Source: an uncultured Verrucomicrobiales bacterium (GTDB lineage: Bacteria > Verrucomicrobiota > Verrucomicrobiia > Verrucomicrobiales > Akkermansiaceae). Taken from it: DNA of 34,801 nt. Made by a program: the position numbers and the translations under genes. Below, piece after piece: positions 19,603 to 27,973 of this stretch. A model generated the notes under the pieces. That model was not told the DNA's origin and did no database searches. It saw only the letters and a list, made by a program, of their open reading frames with translations. The stretch covers positions 1-34,801 of the forward strand of contig CALGZA010000042.1 of the NCBI GenBank assembly GCA_937934595.1, written 5' to 3'. How positions within the stretch are numbered: the first letter of the stretch is position 1; every line of letters begins with the position of its first letter.

Positions 19603-19687
19603 GTTTCCAGGTGATAGATTCACCCTCCTCTGAATCCCCGCAGGGGCGGAAACTTAGGCAGGAAAGTCTCTAAGGTCAAAGCCTTTT
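19603..19687 (+). ncRNA. Candidate structured RNA (three-way junction plus terminator-like end)
   Basis: On the + strand GTTTCC (19603-19608) can pair with GGAAAC (19648-19653), enclosing two hairpins: GGTGA/TCACC (19610-19614, 19620-19624) and CCCC/GGGG (19636-19639, 19643-19646). Downstream, CTTAG/CTAAG (19653-19657, 19670-19674) and AAGG/CCTT (19672-19675, 19682-19685) compete, and the latter runs into a T tract. The same pairings exist on the minus strand, where the region is the tig leader. The strand is undecided and no known family is recognised. Confidence 0.35.
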
Positions 19688-19739
19688 TCTCAACACATAA
19701 GCACTTTATCAAACACCCTCCACACCCTACAATCAACAC

Positions 19740-20303
19740 ATGACAAGATGCAAATGGGTATCACATGACCCCCTCTACATATACTACCATGACCACGAAT
19801 GGGGCAACCCACTCCATAAAGACAACAAACTATTCGAAATGCTTACCCTCGAAGGAGCACAAGCAGGCCTATCATGGATCACCATCCTCAAAAAACGTAA
19901 CAACTACAACAAACTATTCCACAACTTCAATATCAATAAAGTAGCCAGTATGTCCGATTCAGAACTCCAAAAAATCCTCCTAGACCCAGGAATCATACGC
20001 AATAAACTTAAAATCTACGGAACACGAAAAAACGCCATCGCCACACTCAAAATCATCGAAGAATCAGGATCACTTGACCACTACTTCTGGAAATACGTAA
20101 ACCATAAACCCATCATAAACACATTCAAAAAACACAACCAAATACCCACCCAGACACCACTCTCAACTCAAATCAGCAAAGACCTAAAAAAACGCGGGTT
20201 CACCTTCACGGGACCCACCATCATCTACGCATTCATGCAAGCTATCGGCATGGTCAACGACCACACCACAGACTGCCACCGCCACCCCCAAAAAAACAAA
20301 TAA
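19740..20303 (+). CDS. tag: DNA-3-methyladenine glycosylase I
   Basis: Tag removes 3-methyladenine from DNA in base-excision repair. The N-terminal CKWVSHDPLYIYYHDHEWG contains the zinc-ligand Cys4 and the conserved HDxEWG, and LEGAQAGLSWITILKKR follows. The C-terminal HTTDCHRH supplies the remaining His/Cys zinc ligands. The 187-residue length is standard. It stands alone, divergent from tig and convergent with msrA, 12 nt apart with no terminator visible. The codons end strongly in C/A, as in other plus-strand genes here. Confidence 0.95.
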   Translation: MTRCKWVSHDPLYIYYHDHEWGNPLHKDNKLFEMLTLEGAQAGLSWITILKKRNNYNKLFHNFNINKVASMSDSELQKILLDPGIIRNKLKIYGTRKNAIATLKIIEESGSLDHYFWKYVNHKPIINTFKKHNQIPTQTPLSTQISKDLKKRGFTFTGPTIIYAFMQAIGMVNDHTTDCHRHPQKNK

Positions 20304-20315
20304 AAACAGCCCCCA

Positions 20316-21020
20316 CTAACGCTCCACCCGCCTACGCACCTCATTCTCTATCTCAAGCGGTAAACCATACTCACTAAGCTCAGCCAGAAACTGCACTCTA
20401 TCCTGACCCAGACCATCACCCAAATAAGCATTAACACGTGTAATCACCGTAGAATCCGCTAACTCCTTCCCATCAGAAAACAACCCATCCACCGCCGCCC
20501 TCAAGCCACCACCCACCGCATACTTCTGGTGATACTTCTCAGCATACGTGAACTCCTTCATCGGCAATACCTTAGTAGCCACCTCGTCAAGTGAAAGACC
20601 AAGATCAGACGCACGCTTCACTAACTCTCCCTCCGCAAGCACCCTCTGAACATCATCCCTATAAAACAAAGCATTCTGATACTGAACACTAGAATTATTC
20701 CTCTCACAACGATGACCATTCCAGAAATAACTCAGAAGCTCACCATAACTAATAACCTCCGGATCATAATCAACAGATATCGCCTCAGTATGATCACCCA
20801 TATCACCATAATCTGGTTTCACCTTGTCCCCACCACAGTAACCCGCACGCGTTCTTAACACACCAGCAATACTCCCAAACTGAGAGTCAGGCCCCCAAAA
20901 TCAGCCCATCCCAAACGTAACCGTCTCATAAGGCACCTCACACATCGCCTTATCAAATCCTAGACGAGCCACAGGAGCAGACTCTATCACAAGTTCCTCT
21001 TTCCCACGTAATCCAAACAT
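20316..21020 (-). CDS. msrA: Peptide methionine sulfoxide reductase A, probable selenoprotein (UGA = Sec40)
   Basis: MsrA reduces methionine-S-sulfoxide in proteins. Read through one in-frame TGA (20903-20901), the frame gives 234 residues from ATG 21020, the only in-frame ATG after a stop 11 codons upstream. The TGA falls exactly where MsrA has its catalytic cysteine: TFGMG-U-FWGPDSQFG, normally GCFWG. The rest is a normal MsrA: RTRAGYCGG, GDHTEAISVDYDP with E79, ISYGELLSYFW and the C-terminal part. The GDHTE and FWNGH style resembles insect-type MsrA. C62 and C105 could act as resolving residues. A SECIS-like hairpin follows the UGA. Without read-through a caller would start at GTG 20861 and lose the active site. 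The alternative is a point nonsense mutation at the catalytic codon. It is probably last in a run with the polyprenyl synthase and 4-TM genes; no selA, selB, selC or selD is in the window. Confidence 0.85.
20871..20903 (-). promoter_or_regulatory. Candidate bacterial SECIS element of msrA
   Basis: Directly after the UGA (20903-20901) the message folds into ACUCUC (20887-20882), loop AGUUU (20881-20877) and GGGAGU (20876-20871), a 6-bp stem with one U-G wobble. Nineteen nt lie between the UGA and the apical loop, and G is the second loop base. Both are within the loose bacterial SECIS rules for SelB binding. A weak lower stem CCUG/CUGG with a 3' bulge can extend it. Confidence 0.65.
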
Positions 21021-21081
21021 AATCGTATCAACTCTATTTAAACCAAGACATCAAAGACCCAGCTCCTTAAGAAACACTATA

Positions 21082-21435
21082 TTAAAACGGCTTCGTTAAC
21101 CCCAAATAAGCCGCCACAGAAGCCAAGCCTATCATCACTATCCATGCAGCAGCTCCCTTCAAAATACCACGCTTGGCCAAAACAACAGAACCACCAAAAA
21201 TAATCCAAATTACCAACTTCACTATCATCCAGTTCGGAAAACCAGTCTCAAACTCAGCCACATAAAACGTCTTCATCCTGGCCTGCATTCCAAAACCTCC
21301 TAAAATAATGAGCAACAAAGCCACCCCATGACCAATAACCGCAGACTTATTATATTTAGTAAATAATGAGCCAAGAGAAAGCATCAATGTGAAAATGCCA
21401 ACATAGTGAATGATTTTGTAAACTGAGTAATCCAT
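21082..21435 (-). CDS. Small four-helix membrane protein
   Basis: A 117-residue protein with four hydrophobic segments (about residues 8-25, 32-48, 67-88 and 93-112). Charged or polar turns include TKYNKS and MKTFYVAEFETGFPN. The opening YKIIHYVGIFTLMLSLG loosely resembles small SirB2-like membrane proteins, but I cannot assign a family with confidence. It starts 18 nt after the polyprenyl synthase stop and lies 61 nt upstream of msrA, so it is probably co-transcribed with both. Function unknown. Confidence 0.7.
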   Translation of the reverse strand: MDYSVYKIIHYVGIFTLMLSLGSLFTKYNKSAVIGHGVALLLIILGGFGMQARMKTFYVAEFETGFPNWMIVKLVIWIIFGGSVVLAKRGILKGAAAWIVMIGLASVAAYLGLTKPF

Positions 21436-21453
21436 AGTAATATCTGTATTAAA

Positions 21454-22470
21454 TTATTTTCTGCACTTCTTGATGAGATCATCCAAATAATGCGTTATAT
21501 CTAAAAGCCCCGTCGTATATTTAGAATCATCTAAACACTGAAGACCATCGCGTGCATCCACTAACATTTCAGATGCCGTGTCAAGCGCACTTTCTATCGC
21601 ACCTGCATAATCTGCTATCCCCACCAGCACCTCAAAGTCTAATGCCTCCTGCTCAATGATACGCTTATTAAGCTTACTCCTCTGCTCATCAGTCGCCTGC
21701 TCCAGTAATATCAACATCGGTAATGTCAACTTACCCTTCTCCAAGTCCGTACCCAGCGTCTTACCTATCGCATCCTCACATCCCACCAAATCCACACAGT
21801 CATCATAAATCTGATACGCCGTTCCAAGCTTCATTCCATAGTCATACAACGCCTCCTCCACCTCAGCATTAGCTCCAGATAAATTCGCAGATATCCCCGT
21901 TGACGCCGCAAAAAGAGCGCCTGTCTTCATCGCTATAATCTTAAAATAATCATCCTTCGTCAGTGTCAGATCAAATCGGCGCTGACTCTGTATCACCTCA
22001 CCCTCACAAACCTCACGTGAAGCCCTACCCACCTTACGATTAATCTCAATATCATCAAACTCAGTTGCCAATAACAGCGCATGTGAAAACAGCGCATCAC
22101 CTAACAATACCGCCATGCCATTGCCCCACTTAGCATTCGCTGTCAGCTCCTTCCGCCGCGTCGTCGCCTCATCTATTATATCGTCATGAACTAAAGTAGC
22201 CATGTGTATCAGCTCCAACACAACTCCTATCTTTATATTATCAGATGTTATAGAACCCACAGCTCCTGCGGTCAATATTGACAACGCCGGTCGTATGCGC
22301 TTGCCACTCGTATTACATATATAGTCTATATAAGGCGCCACTCCAGGATCAAAAGCATTTACCTGCTCGTTAATCTGTTTCTCCACTTTTCGTATCTCTG
22401 GTCGTACTAATTCAAATGGAATCTTGCCCTTGGCATCAGTGAATGGTGATAATGGTTTTAAAATGGCCAT
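21454..22470 (-). CDS. ispB: Long-chain polyprenyl diphosphate synthase
   Basis: An all-trans polyprenyl synthase that builds the isoprenoid side chain of quinones from isopentenyl diphosphate. The first aspartate-rich motif is DDIID (96-100) and the second DDCVD (223-227), with GKRIRP (56-61) and the GKTLGTDLEKGKLTLP tail. The 338-residue length fits octaprenyl or heptaprenyl synthases. Given menB nearby, menaquinone is the likely product, so hepT or menaquinone-specific naming may be better than ispB. It heads the run with the 4-TM gene and msrA. Chain length cannot be read safely from the sequence. Confidence 0.9.
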   Translation of the reverse strand: MAILKPLSPFTDAKGKIPFELVRPEIRKVEKQINEQVNAFDPGVAPYIDYICNTSGKRIRPALSILTAGAVGSITSDNIKIGVVLELIHMATLVHDDIIDEATTRRKELTANAKWGNGMAVLLGDALFSHALLLATEFDDIEINRKVGRASREVCEGEVIQSQRRFDLTLTKDDYFKIIAMKTGALFAASTGISANLSGANAEVEEALYDYGMKLGTAYQIYDDCVDLVGCEDAIGKTLGTDLEKGKLTLPMLILLEQATDEQRSKLNKRIIEQEALDFEVLVGIADYAGAIESALDTASEMLVDARDGLQCLDDSKYTTGLLDITHYLDDLIKKCRK

Positions 22471-22552
22471 AGTTTTAAAGCGGTTATTTATTCCCCATCA
22501 ATATGCTACAATCACGATAACTTGCAATCAAAATCTTTGAATTTTCGTATTT

Positions 22553-23116
22553 TCAATAATTACTGAAATGGTAGCTTGCGCTCTCTATGATGCCGTGAAC
22601 TGTCTCAGAGATATCCAGATCATCAGTATTTATTACTAAATCAGCTACATCAGAGTAGACAGAATCACGCTCAGCAAGCATCCGCTCCACAACCTCACGC
22701 GGATTCCCCGTTTGCAGTAACGGCCTATGATTAGACTTACCCGCACGCTCCAGTATAGTATCCACACCAGCGCGTAACCACACCACATAACCTATCTTCT
22801 TAAGCCAACCCCTATTCTCCTCACGCACAGGCAACCCTCCCCCAGTTGAAATAATCTGGTTAGTACACTCCATTCCATGAATTTGCCGTATCAAATCAGT
22901 CTCCAAATCCCGAAAATGCCCCTCCCCATGTTCCGCAAAAATCTTAGCCACACTCAGACCCACATTCTCTACAATCAAACTATCAGTATCCACTAACGGA
23001 TAATTAAGCTGTAAACCTATCTCCCTTCCTACTGTAGACTTACCACACCCCATAAAACCTACTAAAACAATATTATGGTTGCTCGGTATAAATGGTTCAT
23101 GGGCAGGATCAGGCAT
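22553..23116 (-). CDS. aroK: Shikimate kinase
   Basis: Shikimate kinase phosphorylates shikimate in the chorismate pathway. The 187-residue protein has the P-loop GFMGCGKST near the N-terminus. The shikimate-binding Asp follows in LVDTDSLI, with F-R-D-L-E and STGGGLP, and the RPLL lid region comes later. Its length is normal for AroK/AroL. It is divergent from thrB across 93 nt, which must hold both promoters. The chorismate product also feeds menaquinone synthesis, although the genes are not adjacent. Confidence 0.95.
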   Translation of the reverse strand: MPDPAHEPFIPSNHNIVLVGFMGCGKSTVGREIGLQLNYPLVDTDSLIVENVGLSVAKIFAEHGEGHFRDLETDLIRQIHGMECTNQIISTGGGLPVREENRGWLKKIGYVVWLRAGVDTILERAGKSNHRPLLQTGNPREVVERMLAERDSVYSDVADLVINTDDLDISETVHGIIESASYHFSNY

Positions 23117-23209
23117 AAAAAAACACTATGAGATCAAGACCGCAAATATGCAAGAGTGAAAATCTAAACAGAATATGTCAAAGTGATCGCTTGAAATAAA
23201 AAACACAAA

Positions 23210-24199
23210 TTGCATGATATTAACATGGCAGCTTCACAAAATAATAAAACTCCAACAAACAACGAACCCAAAGAAATCACAGTTTTCGCTCCCGCCACAG
23301 TCGCTAACGTAGCCTGTGGATATGATGTCCTAGGGTTTGCCATAGACTCCCCAGGTGACGAAATCACCGTAAGACACTCAGACAAACCAGGCCTCCGTAT
23401 CACCAAAATCACCGGAGACAACGGCAAACTCCCAAAACGCGTCGAAGGAAATACCGCAGGTGTCGCAGCCCTAGACCTCCTCCGCCACCTCGGAATGACT
23501 GACCGAGGCATCGAAATGGAAATCCATAAAAAAATGCCATTCGGCAGCGGACTAGGCTCCTCAGCAGCCTCAGCCGTAGCTGGCGCATACGCAGTGAATA
23601 AACTAATCGGCGAGCCTCTCTCCAAAAAACAACTCCTCCCATTCGCTATGACAGGAGAAGCCTGCGCAGACGGTGCATATCACGCAGACAACGTCGGACC
23701 ATCTCTCCTCGGAGGAATCGTCTTTATCAGATCCAACCAAGAACTAGACATCGCACAGCTACCAGTCCCTAAAAACCTCTGGGCAGCAGTCGTTCACCCA
23801 GACATAGAAATCCTCACCAAAGTAGCCCGTGAAATCCTACCTAAAGACATACCCATCGCAAACGCTACACAACAAATAGGAAACCTCGGAGGACTCATCT
23901 GCGGCATCATCCAAGAAGACTTCGGCATGATCAGCCGCTCCATACACGACGTCATAGCAGAACCTCATCGCCAAAAACTCATCCCAGAATTCTATAAAGC
24001 AAAACGCGCCGCCCTCTCAAACGGAGCACTAGGTTTCTCAATCTCAGGTGCAGGACCCAGCGTATTCGCTCTCTGTGAAGGTCAAGAAATCGCCAATAAC
24101 GTTGCCAATGCAGTCTCAAATGTATTCACTAACATCAATCTAGAAAACCAAGCTCACGTCTCCAAAATCAACCAAAAAGGTGTCCACGTCATCAACTAA
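23210..24199 (+). CDS. thrB: Homoserine kinase
   Basis: ThrB phosphorylates homoserine for threonine synthesis. It is a GHMP kinase with the N-terminal FAPATVANVACGYDVLGFA and the ATP-loop MPFGSGLGSSAASAVAGA; a C-terminal ISGAGPSVFAL glycine motif closes the fold. The frame opens at ATG 23210, but an ATG at 23225 (MAASQ) is equally plausible, and neither has a strong ribosome-binding site. It is 14 nt upstream of thrC and forms a two-gene threonine unit with it; homoserine dehydrogenase is not in the window. Confidence 0.95.
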   Translation: MHDINMAASQNNKTPTNNEPKEITVFAPATVANVACGYDVLGFAIDSPGDEITVRHSDKPGLRITKITGDNGKLPKRVEGNTAGVAALDLLRHLGMTDRGIEMEIHKKMPFGSGLGSSAASAVAGAYAVNKLIGEPLSKKQLLPFAMTGEACADGAYHADNVGPSLLGGIVFIRSNQELDIAQLPVPKNLWAAVVHPDIEILTKVAREILPKDIPIANATQQIGNLGGLICGIIQEDFGMISRSIHDVIAEPHRQKLIPEFYKAKRAALSNGALGFSISGAGPSVFALCEGQEIANNVANAVSNVFTNINLENQAHVSKINQKGVHVIN

Positions 24200-24213
24200 C
24201 TCGCCTCACTTCC

Positions 24214-25533
24214 ATGTTCTATTCCACAAATAACCCAGACCTCCGCGTTGATCTCAAAGAAGCCGTCATCCGCTCATTACCCGCAGATAACGGCCTCTAC
24301 ATGCCCACAGATATCTCCCCCCTCCCAGAATCATTCTGGGAAAACTGGAGAACCATGAACTTCGCAGAACTAGGCTTCCACATAGCAAAAAACTTCCTCC
24401 AAGGATCCATCCCAGATCAAGAACTCCGTAAAATCGTAACCGAATCTATAAATTTCGATGCCCCCCTCATCCCACTAACAGATCAATCATACATCCTAGA
24501 GCTCTTCCACGGCCCCACTCTCGCATTCAAAGACTTCGGCGCCAGATTCATGGCTCGCCTCATGTCATACCTCGTGAAAAATGACGCCCACCAAGACAAC
24601 CCATCTAAACCCCTCACCATACTTGTCGCAACATCAGGCGATACCGGTGGCGCAGTCGCATCAGCATTCCATAACGTAAAAAACACCAAAGTCATCATCC
24701 TCTACCCCAAAGGAGGCGTTAGCGACCTCCAAGAAAAACAACTCACCACACTCGGTGACAACATCTCAGCACTAGAAGTCGAAGGCTCCTTCGATGACTG
24801 CCAGCACATGGTCAAAACATGCCTGCTCAATACAGAACTTACCAAAAAACATAACCTCACCTCCGCTAACTCTATAAACATCTCCAGACTCCTACCCCAA
24901 GCATTCTACTACTTCCACGCAGCCCGCCAACTCCTCGACATACACGAAAACGCACTACCCACATTCGTCATACCAAGCGGCAACTTCGGCAACCTAACAG
25001 CAGGCCTCATCGCTCAGCAAATGGGCCTACCCATCAGACACATCGTTGCCGCTACAAACATTAACGACGTCATACCCAGATACCTAGCAGATGGAAGCTA
25101 CAAGCCAAACACATCCATCCCCACCATCTCTAACGCCATGGACGTAGGCGCACCATCAAACTTCGCCAGAATGAAAGACATCTTCGGAAATGACTGGAAC
25201 ACCATGCGAGAAAACATCAGCGGACTCGCATTCGATGACCAAGAAACTAAAGACGCCATAAAAGCAGTCAAACACATCCACGAATACACCATAGACCCAC
25301 ACGGCGCAGTCGCATGGCTAGCAGCCCAAATATGGCATGAAGCAGACCCAGATGCTCACACCATCATACTCGGCACAGCACACCCCTCCAAATTCATCGC
25401 CACCATGGAAAACCAACTTGGCAAAGACAGCATCCACATCCCAGAAAGACTCGCCTGCCTCGCACAACTTGAAAAACTATCCAAGCTCGTAAAACCAAAC
25501 CCACAAGAACTCATAGACTACCTAGAACAATAA
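24214..25533 (+). CDS. thrC: Threonine synthase
   Basis: ThrC converts O-phosphohomoserine to threonine with PLP. The N-terminal YSTNNPDLRVDLKEAVIRSL and DNGLYMP are typical. The PLP lysine is K106 in LAFKDFGARFM, VATSGDTGGAVASAF binds the cofactor phosphate, and IPSGNFGNLTAG follows. The 439-residue length fits the class with E. coli-type ThrC. It is the second gene of thrB-thrC, and no terminator is visible in the 50 nt before the Dabb gene. Confidence 0.96.
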   Translation: MFYSTNNPDLRVDLKEAVIRSLPADNGLYMPTDISPLPESFWENWRTMNFAELGFHIAKNFLQGSIPDQELRKIVTESINFDAPLIPLTDQSYILELFHGPTLAFKDFGARFMARLMSYLVKNDAHQDNPSKPLTILVATSGDTGGAVASAFHNVKNTKVIILYPKGGVSDLQEKQLTTLGDNISALEVEGSFDDCQHMVKTCLLNTELTKKHNLTSANSINISRLLPQAFYYFHAARQLLDIHENALPTFVIPSGNFGNLTAGLIAQQMGLPIRHIVAATNINDVIPRYLADGSYKPNTSIPTISNAMDVGAPSNFARMKDIFGNDWNTMRENISGLAFDDQETKDAIKAVKHIHEYTIDPHGAVAWLAAQIWHEADPDAHTIILGTAHPSKFIATMENQLGKDSIHIPERLACLAQLEKLSKLVKPNPQELIDYLEQ

Positions 25534-25583
25534 AACCAAACCAGCATTTACATCACCAAAATCACCACTAACCTCATAACACT

Positions 25584-25994
25584 ATGAACATAATCAAACT
25601 AACCATCATCTCACTTCTACTCACCTTCACCGCAAACGCCGACCACCACGCAGCTGATAAAAAATCCAAAACAACAAAAACATCAAAAACATCACCACTC
25701 CGCCACGTCGTCTTATTCAAATTCAAAGATACCACCACCAAAGAACAAATCGCTACCATCGAAAAAGCATTCGCCGAACTACCAAAAAAAATCAACACCA
25801 TTACCGGCTTCGAATGGGGAACCAACATCAGCAAAGAAAATAAAAACCAAGGCTTCACCCACTGCTTCGTCGTCACATTCAAAGACCAAAAAGGACTAGA
25901 TGTCTACGGCCCACACCAAGCACACCAAGCATTCGTTAAACTCCTACTCCCCTCACTAGACAAAGTCCTCGTCCTCGACTTCTTCGCCAAATAA
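25584..25994 (+). CDS. Exported Dabb (stress-responsive A/B barrel) protein
   Basis: A 136-residue protein. A signal peptide (residues 1-19, cleaving after ANA) precedes a Lys/Thr-rich linker and one Dabb domain: LRHVVLFKFKDTTTKEQ, a central ITGFEWGTNIS, HCFVVTFKD and the closing YGPHQAHQAFV. Dabb proteins are small dimeric alpha/beta barrels induced by stress in plants; bacterial exported members are common in Planctomycetes and Verrucomicrobiota with no proven function. It sits 50 nt after thrC, but a functional link is doubtful. Confidence 0.85.
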   Translation: MNIIKLTIISLLLTFTANADHHAADKKSKTTKTSKTSPLRHVVLFKFKDTTTKEQIATIEKAFAELPKKINTITGFEWGTNISKENKNQGFTHCFVVTFKDQKGLDVYGPHQAHQAFVKLLLPSLDKVLVLDFFAK

Positions 25995-26048
25995 AAAAAC
26001 ACTCACAACTCCTCCCACACCCAAAAAATCCCCCCCAAAAAAAACTAT

Positions 26049-26642
26049 CTACAACCCAAAACTAAGAAGAACACCCTCACCAGTCACATCCATCTTCTTC
26101 AAAAAACCAATCCCAGCCCTATCCCCCAATGTATAAACCGGATACCGCTCTAACAAATCCTTCCCCACAAAGTTAGCCACACCCTGAATACCAGAAGTCA
26201 ACTGGCTAGAAACACCATTCAAACTAAAATCCTCAAGCATCGAATCCTTAAGATAAACACCCCGCGTCTTCGGATCATACCGCAGCCCACAGGCAAGCTG
26301 GCACCTACCACCAATCTGCCGCCCGCCACCCACCAAACCACCCAGCGTAGTCAAACCCACACGCACCTTCTCAGACTCAGGAACCATACTCAAAACAGGA
26401 TTCGAGAAATTCAAATTTACCAACCCCTGATACCCTCGCTCATAAGGAAAATAAGGACTCAACTTACGCATCATCATCTCAGGCTTTATCAACAAAGTAG
26501 GCATCAACCCCTTACCTATACCCAAGTCACCAAGCTTACTCAACTCACTAAGACCACCACAGCTACTCAACAAACCACCCGCACCTAATGAGCCTATACC
26601 CGCAATAAAATTCCTCCTGCTAACCACAGTATCATCTCTCAT
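26049..26642 (-). CDS. DUF1439 (YceB-like) lipoprotein with Tat-type signal
   Basis: A 197-residue envelope protein. The N-terminus has a twin-arginine motif SRRNFIAG followed by a hydrophobic stretch and the lipobox LSSC, suggesting a Tat-exported lipoprotein. The remainder resembles the DUF1439/YceB fold, a lipid-binding-like barrel: GVYLKDSMLEDFSLNG, then YPVYTLGDR and KKMDVTGEGVLLSFG at the end, matching the layout of E. coli YceB. It starts 9 nt after the uppP stop, so both are probably co-transcribed. A role in envelope lipid or wall homeostasis is inference. Confidence 0.72.
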   Translation of the reverse strand: MRDDTVVSRRNFIAGIGSLGAGGLLSSCGGLSELSKLGDLGIGKGLMPTLLIKPEMMMRKLSPYFPYERGYQGLVNLNFSNPVLSMVPESEKVRVGLTTLGGLVGGGRQIGGRCQLACGLRYDPKTRGVYLKDSMLEDFSLNGVSSQLTSGIQGVANFVGKDLLERYPVYTLGDRAGIGFLKKMDVTGEGVLLSFGL

Positions 26643-26651
26643 AACAACAGC

Positions 26652-27461
26652 CTAAACCGGATTCATCGAAAAGTAAATCATCCCAGAAATACTAGCCACT
26701 ATAAGGTAATAAGAAAAATACTCTAACTTACCCTTCTTCACCACCTTCATCGCCAACGAAATAGCCAACAAGCCCACAACCGCAGAAGCACACGCTCCCC
26801 AAAGATACGCATCACTCGTACAAGCATCAATAGCCGCACCCCATCCACCCAGCTTATCAGACTCCTCCTTCAAAGTAAGCACAAACCCCCCAGCAATAGC
26901 AGGAATCGACATCAAAAATGAAAACTCAGCAGCCTTCTCTGCCTTCACACCACTAAACAAACCAGCCGCTATCGTAGAGCCACTCCGTGAGATCCCAGGT
27001 AAAATAGCCAATGCCTGCCCCACCCCCATCCACAATGAACTCTTCGCACCTATCTTAGCCGTCTTATGCTTCAAAAGCTTAGGAACAAAAAGTAACCCAG
27101 CATTCAGCAACAACAACCCACTAACAAGAACAGGATTCCCATAAGCAGCCTTAAACGTATCACCAAAAAACTTATAAGCCACCACCGCAGGTATCGTAGC
27201 CACACCCAACCATAATATCATCATCCGCTCCTCAACCATCTCCCTCGTCCATAATGACTGACACAACCTCCACAAACTCCCACGGAAGTATATCAGAACA
27301 CTCAACAAAGTACCCAAATGAAGCACCACCTTAAACGATAAACTATTCTCCTGAATCCCCAACAACATCTGAGTCAATACAATATGACCAGATGAAGAAA
27401 TCGGCAAAAACTCTGCCAAACCCTGCACCACTCCTACAATAATTGCTTCCCAGATTTCCAT
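26652..27461 (-). CDS. uppP: Undecaprenyl-diphosphatase
   Basis: UppP (BacA) recycles undecaprenyl diphosphate to the monophosphate carrier used for peptidoglycan and other envelope polymers. The 269-residue membrane protein has two active-site signatures: the N-terminal GVVQGLAEFLPISSSGHIVL and the later PGISRSGSTIAAGL, with about eight hydrophobic helices. It heads a two-gene minus-strand unit with the DUF1439 lipoprotein 9 nt downstream. Confidence 0.95.
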   Translation of the reverse strand: MEIWEAIIVGVVQGLAEFLPISSSGHIVLTQMLLGIQENSLSFKVVLHLGTLLSVLIYFRGSLWRLCQSLWTREMVEERMMILWLGVATIPAVVAYKFFGDTFKAAYGNPVLVSGLLLLNAGLLFVPKLLKHKTAKIGAKSSLWMGVGQALAILPGISRSGSTIAAGLFSGVKAEKAAEFSFLMSIPAIAGGFVLTLKEESDKLGGWGAAIDACTSDAYLWGACASAVVGLLAISLAMKVVKKGKLEYFSYYLIVASISGMIYFSMNPV

Positions 27462-27973
27462 AACTGATCAAAAAATGAAACACATCCTCCCTCATGACAA
27501 GAACCAATCCCCATCAACACACCTTTTGCAATCCGCTCACTCCACAATAACATTCATCCTTGAACCCACAACAAGACAAGATAAGCTAGATACTATCTTA
27601 AAATGAAATCCTATTCCAAACATAAGATCATCAAAATCATCTCACTATGAGCCATCACCCATACACTCACCCACTCACCACCAAAAGCCACAACTAAAAC
27701 CCCCACCCCAGGAAAAAGAGTCAAACAAACAAATAATACACAGAAACAAGCATCAACAAAACCAAAACATACCTCAAAAAAAAACTACCCAACCAGACAA
27801 TTCACATTCCTAGCCCTTCCCTCCCCAAGACACTAAGACTCCTGGGTCCTCTCTGATTTCCCAGAAAAACAAACACTAAGGAACTGGTTCCAAAACACAA
27901 TCAAACGCTAAGCCCGCTCAAAATAAATCTTGTAACCCACCTAAACAAAAACCTTAAAAACAAATACAAAACC
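27462..27973. other. Intergenic region between uppP and the DUF3592 gene
   Basis: About 510 nt of AC-rich sequence without a credible gene in any frame. The only structure noted is a 12-nt near-palindrome GGAACTGGTTCC (27880-27891, 5-bp arms) about 80 nt before the plus-strand start, a possible operator, and a short CTGGG/CCCAG hairpin just before it. Both divergent promoters should lie here. Confidence 0.45.

Noticed and set aside
19648-19670. AGGAAAGTC resembling the RNase P RNA CR-I segment, and CGGAAAC resembling part of a hammerhead core
   Set aside because: The rest of RNase P RNA is absent and only about 20 nt follow before the T tract; the hammerhead CUGANGA element is missing.
20316-20861. 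msrA as a truncated pseudogene starting at GTG 20861
   Set aside because: The frame continues upstream with conserved MsrA sequence through a single TGA exactly at the catalytic codon, so selenocysteine is the better explanation.
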